Part shown: positions 47,261 through 60,130 of the stretch, piece by piece
Layout of the letters: every line of letters begins with the position of its first letter
How positions within the stretch are numbered: the stretch's first letter is position 1
Assembly (NCBI GenBank): GCA_963682025.1
Contig: OY821520.1
Span: 136,408,738-136,472,737, forward strand
DNA from: Cordilura impudica
Lineage: Eukaryota; Arthropoda; Insecta; Diptera; Scathophagidae
Length of the DNA stretch: 64,000 bases
Direction: 5' to 3'
Program-made: the position numbers and the translations under genes
Notes under the pieces: generated by a model
Seen by the model: the letters and a program-made list of their open reading frames with translations, nothing else
What the model was told of the DNA's origin: nothing
Databases searched by the model: none

Positions 47261-48319
47261 CTGAATTACAATTTGTTACAAAAACAAAATTTTAAAAATA
47301 AAAACTTTTTTGGGTTATATGGGCGGTGGGCGTGGCATATTTCTGTAAAACTTTGCAAATATTTTTACTTTATAATACTGATAACTTGAGGCAAGTTACA
47401 AGATTTTTAACGAAGAAACAAAAATTCGGGTCCAAAAATTCATTCCCGGGTATATGGGCTGTGGGCGATGGGCGATGGGCGTGACCAATTAGATATCTCA
47501 ACTTTATAATACTGATGACTTGTGCCATGTTCCATGCCTTTCGGTATAGAGATACAAATTTCGGGCGAAAATTCGTTTTCGGGTTGTATGGGAGGGGGCG
47601 ATAGGCATGGTCAATTTTGATTAAAATTTGATTTTTTTTAATTGAGTTAATAAAAGTTTCTGAACGAAATATCAATGTCCTACGAGCTCTCCTTATACTT
47701 TTTACCAAGAACTGTAATTCTACGAGCTCTTCTTATACTTTTTACCACTGTGCGATGGCGCGCCTTGCCACACAACTGTGTGGCAACTTTGAAAATATCT
47801 CTAAAAGCCATTTTGGCGATGCGCATTGGCTATCGGTAAGCTGCGATTAAGGCACTGAAAAGAGAAATTAGTGCAGTCATCAGTAAAGTACAGTTCCATA
47901 CTGTATGTACTACTAAATGTACTACGAAATTGGGTTGATGGTATGGGCTACTGCAAGGCCAGCCAAAGAAGTCATTTGAATGAAGTAGTGCCATAGAGTT
48001 AACCGCAAGAATTGTACTCTCAGATAAAAGAATAATCAATAGGCAAAACTAATATGGTCCACACTGATGGGTCGGCAACAATTACACATACAACCTAGTT
48101 CAAGCATACTTCAAAGCCTATTAATAACCTCATTCTGCTTAGCTTCGTTTTGATCTAAAATCTTGTCCCATAATTCGTGGAGTAGGTAAAGGCGGCACTG
48201 GAATAGACCGACTTTAAGTCTTTAAATCTTTTTAATAGAAATGTGCTTGATAAAAATCAGTATGATTAATATTAATTTATATCATTCATACGTTTTTTTT
48301 TAATTAGTAGCAAACATTA
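47261..48319. other. Spacer with GGGCGTGGC-type motifs, no gene recognised
   Basis: 47320-47640 has repeated (T)GGGCG(G/A)TGGGCGTGG motifs with CCAT..CGGGTATATGGG blocks, a style shared by Helitron interiors and other fly repeats. CTACGAGCTCT..CTTATACTTTTTACCA is duplicated at about 47680 and 47714. Nothing recognised at 47760-48319. Confidence 0.4.
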
Positions 48320-48327
48320 GTTCTAGC

Positions 48328-51066
48328 TAGAGATGGGCATGGGCCTCACTTATGAGGCCCAGCCCAGCACAAGCACGAAATTCATTTTTAAAAAAAGGCC
48401 CGAGACCGCACGATCATTTTTTGAAAAGGCCCAGCCCAGCCCAGCCCAACAGGAAACTAATATATGAAAATATAAGTACAATTTTTTCTTTCTGTTTATT
48501 GATATAAGTATAAAATGCGTACATGAGTTTTAAAATAACGTAAATTACATATTTTTATACAAAAATATAATCTTATCTAAGTTACTGCTTAAGAGCCTGG
48601 TACGCCTCTCATTTAATATTATTCCTGACGTAGAAAAAATACGCTCGCTGGTTGCCGAACTAACTGGAATTGCTAATACGGCTTTAGCTAATGTTCTTAA
48701 CAAATCCATTTCTTTGGCATTTTGCCAAAATTCTAAAACACTCTGCCCTGGGGCCAAAGATGAATTGTAATACTTTTCAATTTCGACTTCTATAAGACTC
48801 CTTTCCTTTTTAATTTTTTTTCTAAAATTATCATCTAAAAACTCGCCGAACTTTTGCTCTCCTGTATTAAGGGCAACATTTTCTGAAATAGCATAATACT
48901 TATCACCTTCAAAAAATTCTAAAGCCATACTCTTGACAGTGTTAAGGACATGCTGTTTTTGCTCATCAGATAAGAAATTAAGTTTTTTAAATGGCGGATT
49001 AAGAAACACGCCTACTAAATGAACTGTTGTAGACATAAATCGTTTTTTTAAAAAGTTGAGTGTAGCACATTTAAGCTCCGTTATAACCTCCGAATCAAAA
49101 GTAGACGTACTACAATGTTTTGTTAGTTTTTCTGACCACAGTGTGAATATATAAATGGTAGGCTCTTTATCGGAGCTTAACTGTTCAGAGCATTCCTTGA
49201 AGGGTTTTAAAAATAAAATTAGCTTTTCCAACAAGTTGAAATCAATGTCGGAAATTCGGTGCAATTCATCTTTCTTTAACAAAATATTTTTTATTTCTTG
49301 CTTCACTTCGTTGATGCTATTGAGCATTATATAAATGGAGTTCCAGCGAGTCTTTATGTCTTGTTTTAAAGTTTTCGACAACTTATTATTTAGTTCAGAG
49401 TGTTTAAAAAATTTAACAAGTTTTTTCGAACTGTCAATCAAAGTTTTAACGTGAAGAACTGGGTGCTTCTCAAAGACGTCATTCATTACTAAATTTAAGT
49501 TGTGACATGCACATGAAAGTCTTTTGTAATGAGAAAATGCATTTACAACATTTGCGCCATTATCTGTTACTATAACTGAGTTTTTCAATTTATCTTCTAA
49601 GTTGAAGTCGTCTAAAATTTCACTCACACTTTTGAAAATGTTATCACCTGTTTTTTTGTCATCTAAAAATTCTTTAACTCCTAATAGGGATACTTTGAGT
49701 TGAAAATCCGTGCTAATGTAATGGGAACTAAGGGACACAAAACTCTTTTGAGTGTGTCTATCTGTCCACATATCAGTTGTAAACGAGACGGTCTGATCCG
49801 CCAAATCTAATATTAGTTGTGCCTTTAATTTGTTGTATTCAGCCACCAAAACTTTGGTTGTTAAAGTTTTTCTGGAAATGACCAAGTCTTCTATTTTTTG
49901 CATACCGTATTGAGCGCCAATATTGACAAGAGCCTGTGCATAATCGCGAAAACCACAACCTAGTTGCCAAAACCAACGAATTAATTTTGATACATGTTCT
50001 GTGTATGTTTCACTTACCTTCACTAATGTTAAGTGGGTTTAAATCTTTTGCCACGAAGGCTTGCATACTAAGTCCTCTAGCACCCTCTTAGGCACCAATT
50101 TCTTAGAAAACATATCTAATGTGCCTTGCCTTGCACATGTCTCCGCAATGGCTGGCAATGTACATTTGTGGCGTAAAAGAGTTCCCGTTCCATGCTTTTT
50201 CGTATACGCCAAGATAGTTTTGCATTTTTTGCAACACACAAAGTCAACAGAGACTTTTTTAAACTCAATTAAAGTAAATGTACGCCATACATCGCTTTTT
50301 GCGTTTGGGTTTTCAATTAATACTATATCTGGATCATTATTTCTGATCCCGTCCTGTATGAATTGCTTAGACATTGCTTTTATTTTCTTAAAGTTATTTA
50401 TTTTCGTAGTTTTTGTTTTACTCTGTATTTTCTCTTAGTGACCACAGATTACCTAGATACGCCACCAATGACAAACGAAATATGTAAATGTAAATAAATG
50501 GAAATCTACGACGTTTGGATAGAAGAGAGCAGCAAATAAATACGTTTAAATAATAATAATTATTTTATGTTGTTTTCTCTTTTACACCATATAAAAAAGC
50601 ACAGCAATAACTCTTTTCCACGCCACGATAACTTCTGTGTCGTATCTGGGTAATGCGTGTGTTCGTGACTTTCGTAGTTCCATCAAAAGCAAAGGAAAAA
50701 CGCAAATAAAGAACAAGTGACGTCACAAATTGAACGCTTCCATTTTCTGTAGTTTATATGTCTTGTAGTTTATCGATATCAGTGATGAGAAAGCAAAATA
50801 AACATTTTTGTAGTATCGATATAAGTGATGGGAAATAATATCGAAAAAGTATTAGAAATTAGATTAAAAAATTGTTCGTGCCTTTTGTGCCTTCCTTGCT
50901 TTTTCGTGTTTTTCGGGCTTTTTCGTGCCTGTGGTTTTCGTGGTTTTGAGGTGAGGCCCAGGACCGCACGAAACACGCACGAAAATGAATTTTGAGGCCC
51001 AAGCCCAGTGTGCCACACGGGGGCCCGTTGGGTCACGAAAAAAAGCACGGCCCATGCGCACCTCTA
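48328..51066 (-). mobile_element. hAT transposon with intact ends and 8-bp target duplication
   Basis: GTTCTAGC is repeated at 48320-48327 and 51067-51074. Ends: TAGAGATGGGCATGGGCC on the left, and TAGAGGTGCGCATGGGCC read inward from the right (two mismatches in 18). Subterminal DNA is GC-rich (AGGCCCAGCCCAGC, GGCCCAGGACCGCACG, GGCCCAAGCCCAG), with scattered CACGA repeats. An 8-bp duplication and a C-terminal hAT dimerisation domain define the superfamily. Perfect duplication and long open frames suggest a recent insertion. Confidence 0.93.
48545..50374 (-). pseudogene. hAT transposase (BED finger, catalytic core, hAT dimerisation domain), one intron
   Basis: Cuts and pastes the element by binding its ends. 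The first exon starts at the ATG at 50374: SDVWRTF, then CCKKCKTILAYTKKHGTGTLLRHKC is a BED-type zinc finger (residues about 47-71). Near 50065-50080 the frame must change to reach QAFVAKDLNPLNISEG, the usual segment after BED. A 58-bp GT-AG intron (50017-49960) joins EG to CGFRDYAQALVNIG in frame. The second exon carries FTTDMWTDRHTQKSF and VTDNGANVVNAF (two catalytic Asps), DIKTRWNSIYIML and, at the C-terminus, VLAIPVSSATSERIFSTSG with the catalytic-Glu region of the dimerisation domain. Apart from the small frame change it is full-length; that could be a real lesion or a sequencing error. Confidence 0.88.
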
Positions 51067-51074
51067 GTTCTAGC

Positions 51075-53038
51075 AGATTCCAGCCCTCGAAATTCGAGCG
51101 CCAATTGTAGCAAATTTTATTTTTTCATTAAAAAAAAGATCCTAAAATTATGCTATTCAATTATAGCCAATTCACAAATCAACACATAAAACAAACTCCT
51201 TTTTATTACAAACACATTAACAAATTTAATAAAAACACACATAGCATTGTATAATTTTATGTATGTGTTAGTAGCAACTTTAAATGCAATTTACTCAAAA
51301 TCAAGGAAAAAATTTTAAAATCTGTAAATCTACAAAACGGCTAAAAAGAAATACCTTTCAAATAATATACGTTTGGTCAAAATCGAGATAAAACGGTAGA
51401 ACAAAACATCAGTCACAAGAAATCGCCTAGCCTATTAATATTATAGATAAATTACACAGTGCAATACATAACATGCAAACTCCTTCTCGAAGTATTTATG
51501 GATTACTAACAAAACCCATTTGGGTTGTGCTAATTTAGCTGCCGTTCGAATTATATGGCCTCATGTACATATATTTGGTTCAAATAGAAATATAAATTAT
51601 ATGTGAAAAGAAATTTGAATGATATTATTTTAATGCTTATGCAATGATATAAATTTATAGGCATTAAAAATTTATTTAAAACCTTTTCTAATTTAGAGCT
51701 ACGAAAAATATCCCAAATAAGCCGTGTTTATCACATACATTCATAAATGCCACAGTATATATTTTATAGAGTTATTAAAACGATATAATATTTGCCTTTT
51801 TTGCTCTTTTTATCCTACAATACAAATTTAAGGGAGAAAGAAAATATTTGTCCATATTTTTAAAATTTAATACACTTTGGTGTCTTCTGCCACAAAGGTC
51901 TTAAAGTTATTTACAAAGTTTCATGGTACCCAATGTCAAACGAAGTTAAATCCAAATCTACGAATACCTTCAAAATAAATTATATCGACTGCGAAAGCTT
52001 ACAAAAGTTTCAAACTCTGTCTTCATATTGTTCTATGCATCCACCAACTAAATGTTAAAACATTGAGGAAGGTAAAAAAGCATAAAGTTTGTAAGCAAAA
52101 GTGTGTAAATATATTTAAGTCGAGGGTACATGAGGTCTTTTAATTAAATGAGTTTAAGTATTAGTGTGTCAACTTTAAATTATAAATGGACTAGAATAAA
52201 GGGTTCCATTTATTGACCATAGCAATAATGTTTTTTTTTTATTCTTTTCATTAATATTCACCTGTGAGTAGAATAAGTAAACATTATTTATTCTTTATTT
52301 TTTTTTTTTTTTCAGTTTCAAACAATTTTTTAACGCGACCAAGTATAATTTCTATGAAGAATTATTAAGCGAATAATACTGAATCACTTTTAACTAAAAT
52401 AATGATTAAAAATTATTAAAACGATAAGTTAAAACTTTGTTTTCTAAAGCAGTTTATATTAGTTTCTACATAAAAATGAGTCTTTGTTTTTTATTTTTTC
52501 ATTTACATTGCAGACTAAATCGAAGTAACGTCTCATAGGGACAACCTGCGATCTTGACTAAATTTCTATATGTTAAAAAGAAAAGTGACCATATACTTCT
52601 TTAACTGTCCAATCACATATTTAGGTAGTAGAAAAGGTAACAAAATAAGACAATATTTCCGTTTTTTGCTGATTTTTCACACTTGCTTCAAAGAAACCAC
52701 ATTCAAATTTCCTATCTGGAACAATTGGAAATTGGAAATTTAAATTTCCTATTTGGAACAATTGGAAATTGGAAAATTGAATGTGGTAGCAATTATAATA
52801 TGTGAATTGCTACCAAAATTGATGTAGTAAATTTTCAGGCTGATCGCATGGTGCCAACACGTGCCATAATGAGGCCACAAATCAAAATTTTGAAAAACCA
52901 CCACAATAGTCTTTTTTGCATATTGTACATTTTTATAATATGAAATACTATAAATATAAAGTTTTTATCTAAGTTTTATTCACAGGCTTATTATTTTTAT
53001 TTTAAGTCAATGAAGATTTTGTATAGGCTATGAAGTCC
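51075..53038. other. AT-rich spacer with a small snapback repeat at 52697-52786
   Basis: 52697-52786 holds CCACATTCAA and TTGAATGTGG as inverted ends around two direct 36-bp units (AAATTTCCTAT(C/T)TGGAACAA...). Otherwise no gene or inverted ends recognised. Confidence 0.45.
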
Positions 53039-54190
53039 TTACTGTAGCCCGCTGCGTAACAAGTACTGTATATCATTTTCGTTGTGTGTTAAGTATCTGT
53101 TAAAGTCCGTTTTTAGTTTGACTGTTCTTTCGGCAGCATCATTGACAACAGTAATATACTTGACGAACTGTTCCCCCTTACAAAATGATTCGCTCTTAGG
53201 CCAGTTTGATGGATCAAAGCGTAAAAAATGCATAGAAATTTCCAAACGATAAAAAAATTTTGTTTTGGTAATAACAAAAAAGCTTAAATCATTGGATGTG
53301 AATAATTGTAATCATCAACGCCTACACACGCTTTTTTAGAAGGGAAAATATCAACATCATCGCCGATATGATTGTCTTTATCGGACTCTAGTTGCAACAC
53401 CAAAGCCATATTTTCCTTTATTTCTGAGTATATATTGGGATTAAAAAAGGCAAGTGCAACTGCTTCTTCTAATAAATAGCACAGACGCTTCCGAATTTTT
53501 TCAATAGCACTGTAGATATTTTTATCAAAATAGCCAATAATCCTCTTTATCAGTTGCGTATCTCTATTTGGCGCTTCAGCTGCATTTGCGGTTCTGAACT
53601 AGTATGGAATATAGAGACTTACTAAGAAAATGCATATATTACGTGGAAAATATACATTTTTAGATAATAGATGGCCTTGGACATGAATCTAGCACGAGAC
53701 GTTACTCCAGGTATACGAAATTTGAAACTGTGAATGCTACCACCAAGAAAAATAAATGCCTAAATATTCAAGAAAAAATTGCTTGCTTGTTTCGCGTTCC
53801 TCGACAGATATGAATCTCAAAACTCATTCATCTTGCATACAAGTGCTGTATCCCTTTCAATTGAGTGTGTTCTATTCCCGTGCAAAACGTTAAAAATTGC
53901 CACCTCTGGGGCAGTTGATTTTCCGAAATTACTCCCAAATACAGCTCTTAAGAGACTTTCTGCGCTCCAGTTTGCATTCTAATAAAGTTCCAGCACAACT
54001 ATGAGGGCCAGCAATTGCAGCTGTTGTATCAAAACATATCATTTGTAATGAATTCAGTAATGAACACTGTGGCTGAAATTTTGATTTCATCGGCCAAAAG
54101 TCTAATATTCTTTTGTCACCGATTTTTAAAATTTTAACGCCATTTTGTAGATAATATATCCAGATTAAGGTAGCCAAAAAGTTAGGTTAA
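53039..54190 (-). pseudogene. Relic of an uncharacterised insect transposase-like protein
   Basis: Read on the minus strand. Near 54170-53935: RILDFWPMKSKFQPQ, SLQMICFDTTAAIAGPHSCAGTLLE (a CFDTT..N/ATG.H.GA..LLE motif typical of an uncharacterised arthropod family, candidate catalytic Asp). A decayed middle (53580-53900) follows, then NAAEAPNRDTQLIKRIIGYFDKN (near 53580) with EEAVALAFFNPNIYSEIKENM. The last open part (53245-53039) reads MHFLRFDPSNWPKSESF and VVNDAAERTVKLKTDFNRYLT with a C-terminal stop. Several stops separate the pieces. Resemblance is from memory of unannotated insect proteins, so a family name is not offered. Confidence 0.55.
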
Positions 54191-54817
54191 ATTATTGCCA
54201 ATTGTGGGCGTGGCACGCTGTCAAACTCAACCATTTTTTTAATTTCAGAAAAAGGTGATTTTTTTTTTTTGTTTTTTATCAAAAATAAATGGTTACTAAT
54301 CGCAAGCTATCATCAATAATGACCTGCGGTCTTTTCTATATTGTTGGTAGGATTATAGTCTTTAGTTATTGAAAGTGGTCATAGCTCTACCGTTTAATAT
54401 TAGGGGAGGTATGAAATATTTATGAAACTACAATATTTTTCTCAAACTTCACTTTAGTGCAATAGAACTTTTAGGGAACAAAAGGGAACAAGAAACGTAT
54501 ACCACCCGGAGAAAGGCGAAAGTATCCTCTTTAACCATATATACACTTTTGCACCCGTGACGACCCATTTTAATTAAATAACTCAAAAAAATTAACCCTA
54601 CTGGAATTGGGGTCACATATGGCCCCAAACTAATAAAAAAGAATTTATTAGAAAATTCAAATATTTTGTAAGTGCTATTGAATTTTTAGATGCGTTGCTT
54701 AAACTATAATAGCCAAATGTGTAGAACTTCCGTTCCAAAAATTTTAGATAAATCCGAGAACGTTTACCCATTATTTGCCAAGGCCTTCTTTGGATTTTAT
54801 GATATTTTTAAATAAAA
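54191..54817. other. Non-coding spacer
   Basis: Nothing recognised; a GTGGGCGTGGCACG motif at about 54205 is of the style seen at 47320. Confidence 0.4.
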
Positions 54818-54957
54818 ACAAATAAGAAATTATAGTTGGCCCAGACCGACTATACGATACCCTATACCAAGGTTAAGAGACCCTTTCTCTTCGGTCCAAC
54901 TAATTGGATATAGAAAATAAGCATAAACCAAATTTGAGTGCCAATGTTATTAATTTT
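54818..54957 (+). mobile_element. Family A 5' fragment (A9a)
   Basis: Diverged 5' end (AACAAATAAGAAATTATAG, altered palindrome GTTGGCCCAGACCGAC, ATACCCTATACCA) running to TTATTAATTTTT, where a second copy in the opposite direction begins. Confidence 0.85.
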
Positions 54958-55206
54958 TATACCCTATACCACTATGTAGCATGGGTATAATGACTATGTG
55001 CTGCTGTTTGTAACTACCAAAAATATTTGACCTAGTCCCATCCTTAATTATACCGATCGAATCAGAATCACTAAACCTTGTAATCAAACTGCATGTCGCA
55101 AATATGAATATATTTTGATGAAATTTGGTACATAAGCTTTTATTAGCCATAGGATGGACGCTATTGAAATTGGTGAGAATCGGTCCATGTCCAGAACTAG
55201 CCCCCA
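54958..55206 (-). mobile_element. Family A 3' part (A9b), truncated into satellite DNA
   Basis: Minus-strand copy from TATACCCTATACCACTATG to CTAGCCCCCATA, where the AATAT satellite replaces the rest. It lacks the (GTCC)n core: the sequence goes from ATCAGAATCACTA directly to AACCTTGTAATC. Confidence 0.88.
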
Positions 55207-56792
55207 TATTATATTATATTGTATTATATTATATTATATTATATTATATTATATTATATTATATTATATTATATTATATTATATTATATTATATTATATT
55301 ATATTATATTATATTATATTATATTATATTATATTATATTATATTATATTATATTATATTATATTATATTATATTATATTATATTATATTATATTATATT
55401 ATATTATATTATATTATATTATATTATATTATATTATATTATATTATATTATATTATATTATATTATATTATATTATATTATATTATATTATATTATATT
55501 ATATTATATTATATTATATTATATTATATTATATTATATTATATTATATTATATTATATTATATTATATTATATTATATTATATTATATTATATTATATT
55601 ATATTATATTATATTATATTATATTATATTATATTATATTATATTATATTATATTATATTATATTATATTATATTATATTATATTATATTATATTATATT
55701 ATATTATATTATATTATATTATATTATATTATATTATATTATATTATATTATATTATATTATATTATATTATATTATATTATATTATATTATATTATATT
55801 ATATTATATTATATTATATTATATTATATTATATTATATTATATTATATTATATTATATTATATTATATTATATTATATTATATTATATTATATTATATT
55901 ATATTATATTATATTATATTATATTATATTATATTATATTATATTATATTATATTATATTATATTATATTATATTATATTATATTATATTATATTATATT
56001 ATATTATATTATATTATATTATATTATATTATATTATATTATATTATATTATATTATATTATATTATATTATATTATATTATATTATATTATATTATATT
56101 ATATTATATTATATTATATTATATTATATTATATTATATTATATTATATTATATTATATTATATTATATTATATTATATTATATTATATTATATTATATT
56201 ATATTATATTATATTATATTATATTATATTATATTATATTATATTATATTATATTATATTATATTATATTATATTATATTATATTATATTATATTATATT
56301 ATATTATATTATATTATATTATATTATATTATATTATATTATATTATATTATATTATATTATATTATATTATATTATATTATATTATATTATATTATATT
56401 ATATTATATTATATTATATTATATTATATTATATTATATTATATTATATTATATTATATTATATTATATTATATTATATTATATTATATTATATTATATT
56501 ATATTATATTATATTATATTATATTATATTATATTATATTATATTATATTATATTATATTATATTATATTATATTATATTATATTATATTATATTATATT
56601 ATATTATATTATATTATATTATATTATATTATATTATATTATATTATATTATATTATATTATATTATATTATATTATATTATATTATATTATATTATATT
56701 ATATTATATTATATTATATTATATTATATTATATTATATTATATTATATTATATTATATTATATTATATTATATTATATTATATTATATTAT
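55207..56792. repeat. AATAT (TATTA) pentanucleotide satellite, about 1.59 kb
   Basis: About 317 consecutive TATTA units with a single visible variant near the left end (TATTG at 55217). The unit is the same as the AATAT satellite known from Drosophila heterochromatin. All three plus-strand frames stay open because 15 nt encode IILYY with no stop, which explains 526-566-codon artefact frames. Confidence 0.98.
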
Positions 56793-57017
56793 TTTATAAT
56801 ATAAACACACATGAAATTTTCAATCGCGTTGAGCCACCTCTAAATGTTTTTTGATTGGCCCAAAACTTTGTAATTCACACTTTTTTTGCTATTCGCTTAT
56901 TTCTAGGGGCTGCGACAGAGAGTTTGAACACTCTTTTTTCACCATATAATGAAGGGCCACCCTAATGTTCACATAGACAGTTCGTCACTTTTTAGGGTAA
57001 CGGTTTTTAAGTGTTTT

Positions 57018-58050
57018 TTACAAGTGTCGTTTTCTTGAGTTTGTATTAAGGTACCTCATAAGTATTTGGTCAATATGTTCTAAATTTGTAGGGGTTTGTT
57101 GCACTTGTGGAAGTACAAATGTTATAATGTTATTGAAGAAATAAGTTATATGTGGCAGTAAAAGTGGAAGAAGTATTTTAATAAATTTCTTACAGAGTTT
57201 GACTTTACCATAGAAAGGCATTCTATAATATCAAAAGAATTTTCCTAGACAACATTTGCAGTATTTCATATGTACTTATATTATTGTGAAATTCATGATT
57301 CTTTTCTAATGAAGGGAGATTCGCAAATTTTAAGTTCAAGGTGTCAGCGTCTATCAAACAGCTATTACTATTGCATCTTCCAAAGCTAACATCTCTAATA
57401 GTCTTCCACGTTTGTTTGTATTCAATACCGCAATTAATTTCATAGAAAAGAAATTGCAGTCAGTAGTTTGGTTTACATCTCTTCTTGCCGCATGATATAT
57501 AAATTTCTTACATGTTAGGAGTTTTAAACCTCTTCCATCCAGAGTATGCAATATCCTTTCGATTGATTGAGTTTTTTATATTAGTATATTTAGTTTTTAG
57601 GAAATACAGTCGCAGTCAATTTAGAAGAACTTGATGAAGAGTAAGGCGTGGTTCAAGATTTTAAAGTCGCGATACAAGTAAAAAATATTAGTTGGCTGTA
57701 ACTGATAATTGTAAGTAATAAAAATCATATCGTGTTTTGAAAAACATGTTGCTGAAATTTTCTCATACAACAACATGTTAGACAAATCGCTGACAAAGAA
57801 AATTCAAAGCAGACTACTGCTATTGGTTGTTTAGTTTTTAGGATTATAACGATTAAAATGTTCAAGTCCATAAGTTGTCATATTGTCAGAAAGTGCTGAT
57901 TCATTAATAATCTTGCTGATTCATTAATAATCTTGGAATTAAAATCTCCACATAAATTAATTAAGAACAAAATGGATACAATTGACCTCTTGTAGAATAT
58001 CCCAGATCCTATGGCCCTTGGCTGATCCAAAGTTACGATTAGTTCATTGG
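57018..58050 (-). pseudogene. Decayed CR1/L2-group ORF2, relative of the 29265-32640 element
   Basis: Minus-strand relics: LCGDFNSKIINES near 57940 (endonuclease Asp/Asn context), a linker with SGWKRFKT near 57535 and KQTWKTIREI near 57410, then 57018-57221 with KKFIKILLPLLLPHITYFFNNIIT, which parallels PKFIKIILPILLPYINYIYNTILT of the better-preserved copy. Many stops and deletions; no catalytic box left. A 21-bp tandem duplication (CTGATTCATTAATAATCTTG) sits at 57895-57936. Confidence 0.68.
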
Positions 58051-58634
58051 ACACTGGCAATTGGAAGCATGGCTAAACGTAAGGTGTCTTGCGATAAAAT
58101 TTTTATAGTATCTGTGTGGAAATGGAGAATGACCAGTTATTGCATGAAAAAACGGCTCCTAGGATATCCAGGACAATAATTTTCGTCTTTTCCGGTTGAT
58201 TTAGGATACTTTCTTAATAAATAACTTCCTTATTCTTTTTTCTTCATCTTTTTACTTGCACTTTTAAGAGTATTACCATGGATAATATGTCTTACGAATG
58301 TAATTGCTTTATAACGCTTACATCATCTCACCTCACCTAACCTTACCTAATATTATCTATGCGAACTTTGACTTCTATAAACAAAAACACTATTCACCAC
58401 TCGCACAACAGACAAAACTCGGCTACGGGCCTGCTGGAATCAATAACATGATGGGGATAATTAAAGACGGCCCACTGACTAGCTTAAAATGTGTGGCTAT
58501 GCAACATTAGTATGACTTTGTATTGTACAGTAGTGAAGTAACAAACGGTTACTCAAAATTTGAACTAACCTCTCGCTGTACTAAGAGCACTTAAAATTGT
58601 CGCTTAAAGAAACGCAGTTTTTTGTTGACGTAGT
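58051..58634. other. Spacer, no gene recognised
   Basis: Nothing recognised; the 68-codon frame at 58304 has no domain. Confidence 0.4.
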
Positions 58635-59432
58635 TATACCTTATACCACTATGTGGCTTGGGTATAATGACTTTGTGCTGCTGTTTGTAACTACCAAAAA
58701 TATTTGACCTAGACCCATCTTTAATTATACCGATCGAATCAGAATCACTAACTGATTCCATTTAACGATGTCCGTCCGTGTGTCCGTCCGTCCGTCTGTG
58801 TGTCCATGTAAACTTTTTAAATAAACTGCAGGTCGCAAATATGAATTTATTTTGATGAAATTTGGTACATAAGCTTTTATTTGCCATAGGATGGACGCTA
58901 TTGAAATTGGTGAGAATCGGTCCATGTTCAGACCTAGCCCCCATACAAATGACCCCTATGAAATCGACATAAATTGCCATAAGATCCAAATTGTCATATA
59001 GATCTTACTCAAATTGGGTTTGTATGCGTTTATTACATCCATTAATGAGTAGTCTAAAAGCGATCCCTGGGACAACTCTTAGTCATAGGCCCCATATAGA
59101 GCTGCTTCCCGATCTTCACTTAAATCTATAAAAAAAAATTTTTGCACTGATTCTTCTCAAATTTTGTTTGTATATATTTTTGCAAAATCCAAGAGACTTT
59201 ACCAAAAATAGTCAGGATCGGTCCATTTTTGGACCTAAGCCCCATGTACATATAGCATCCGGTATGAACTTTTTCATATCTGCAGTCAAAAAAATTAAAA
59301 AAAATCTCACTCAAATTTGGTTTGTGCTTATTTTCTATTTCCAGTTAGTTGGGCCTATGAGATAGGGTCTCTAAACGCATGGTATAGGGTATCATATAGC
59401 CGGTCTCGACCGACTTTAATTTTCTTACTTGT
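58635..59432 (-). mobile_element. Family A helentron/DINE-like element (A10)
   Basis: Complete minus-strand copy, moderately diverged (altered palindrome TAGCCGGTCTCGACCGACTT, short GTCC core with a GTGT interruption near 58780). Confidence 0.9.
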
Positions 59433-60130
59433 GTACTCTTATAGAACATTTAGCTTCCATGCTTCAGTTTAACCTTAAAATCATTTCTTATTGCCAACAG
59501 CAACGTCTTGTTATCCTTCAATTGAAAAATAAATTAAATTATTCAAAAATATTTTGAAGTATTTGTATGTACGTTTGCTTTTACAATTTCGTCATCTACA
59601 ATATGAAGTAAGCCATTTGCCTTTCGATTAAAGCGGGTTCATTTCATTTTTTTTTTTTCTTCTTCATTTTAACAGAATACATTTTCTATATTGAGGTTGT
59701 ATTTGAATGGTATTATGCAAATTTTTTCTAGAAAGGGATGTCTAAATTAAGATAATAATATAAAATGGAAATAGCAATCTATAATATACTGTTTTTAATA
59801 TTTTTGTCGCAATTTTTGAAATTAGTTAACTCCCTATTTTGGAATTAAATATTTATTTTATTTTTTAATTTAAATTAAAAGATTTAAAATCGAAGAAGCT
59901 CAACAAAATTTTTGATCATTTAAAATTTTTAATCAAACCAATGCAATTTACGATAAACTTCAGCAGATGATCTGTGCGAAAACTTTATTTAATCTCTAAA
60001 TTCATCCTTAACGTAGAAGGGCATTTATTGATATTCTATCTAATAAAAAAACTTTAAAAGTTAGCAAAATTTAAACTATCTCTATAAAGCATGCTCTATT
60101 TGAGCTTAACAAAAAATATATATAAAAAAA
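59433..60130. other. AT-rich spacer, no gene recognised
   Basis: No coding or repeat signature beyond A/T runs. Confidence 0.4.

Noticed and set aside
49000..50438. Plus-strand frame at 50061-50438 opposite the hAT first exon
   Set aside because: Shadow of the BED exon; the minus-strand frame has the zinc finger and the intron consistent with transposase.
50779..51061. Minus-strand frames of 65 and 89 codons at the right end of the hAT element
   Set aside because: They sit in the GC-rich subterminal repeats and TIR of the transposon and have no domain.
55125..56854. Three overlapping open frames of 526-566 codons encoding (IILYY)n
   Set aside because: They arise only because the TATTA satellite has no stop in any plus-strand frame. 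No start context, no complexity.
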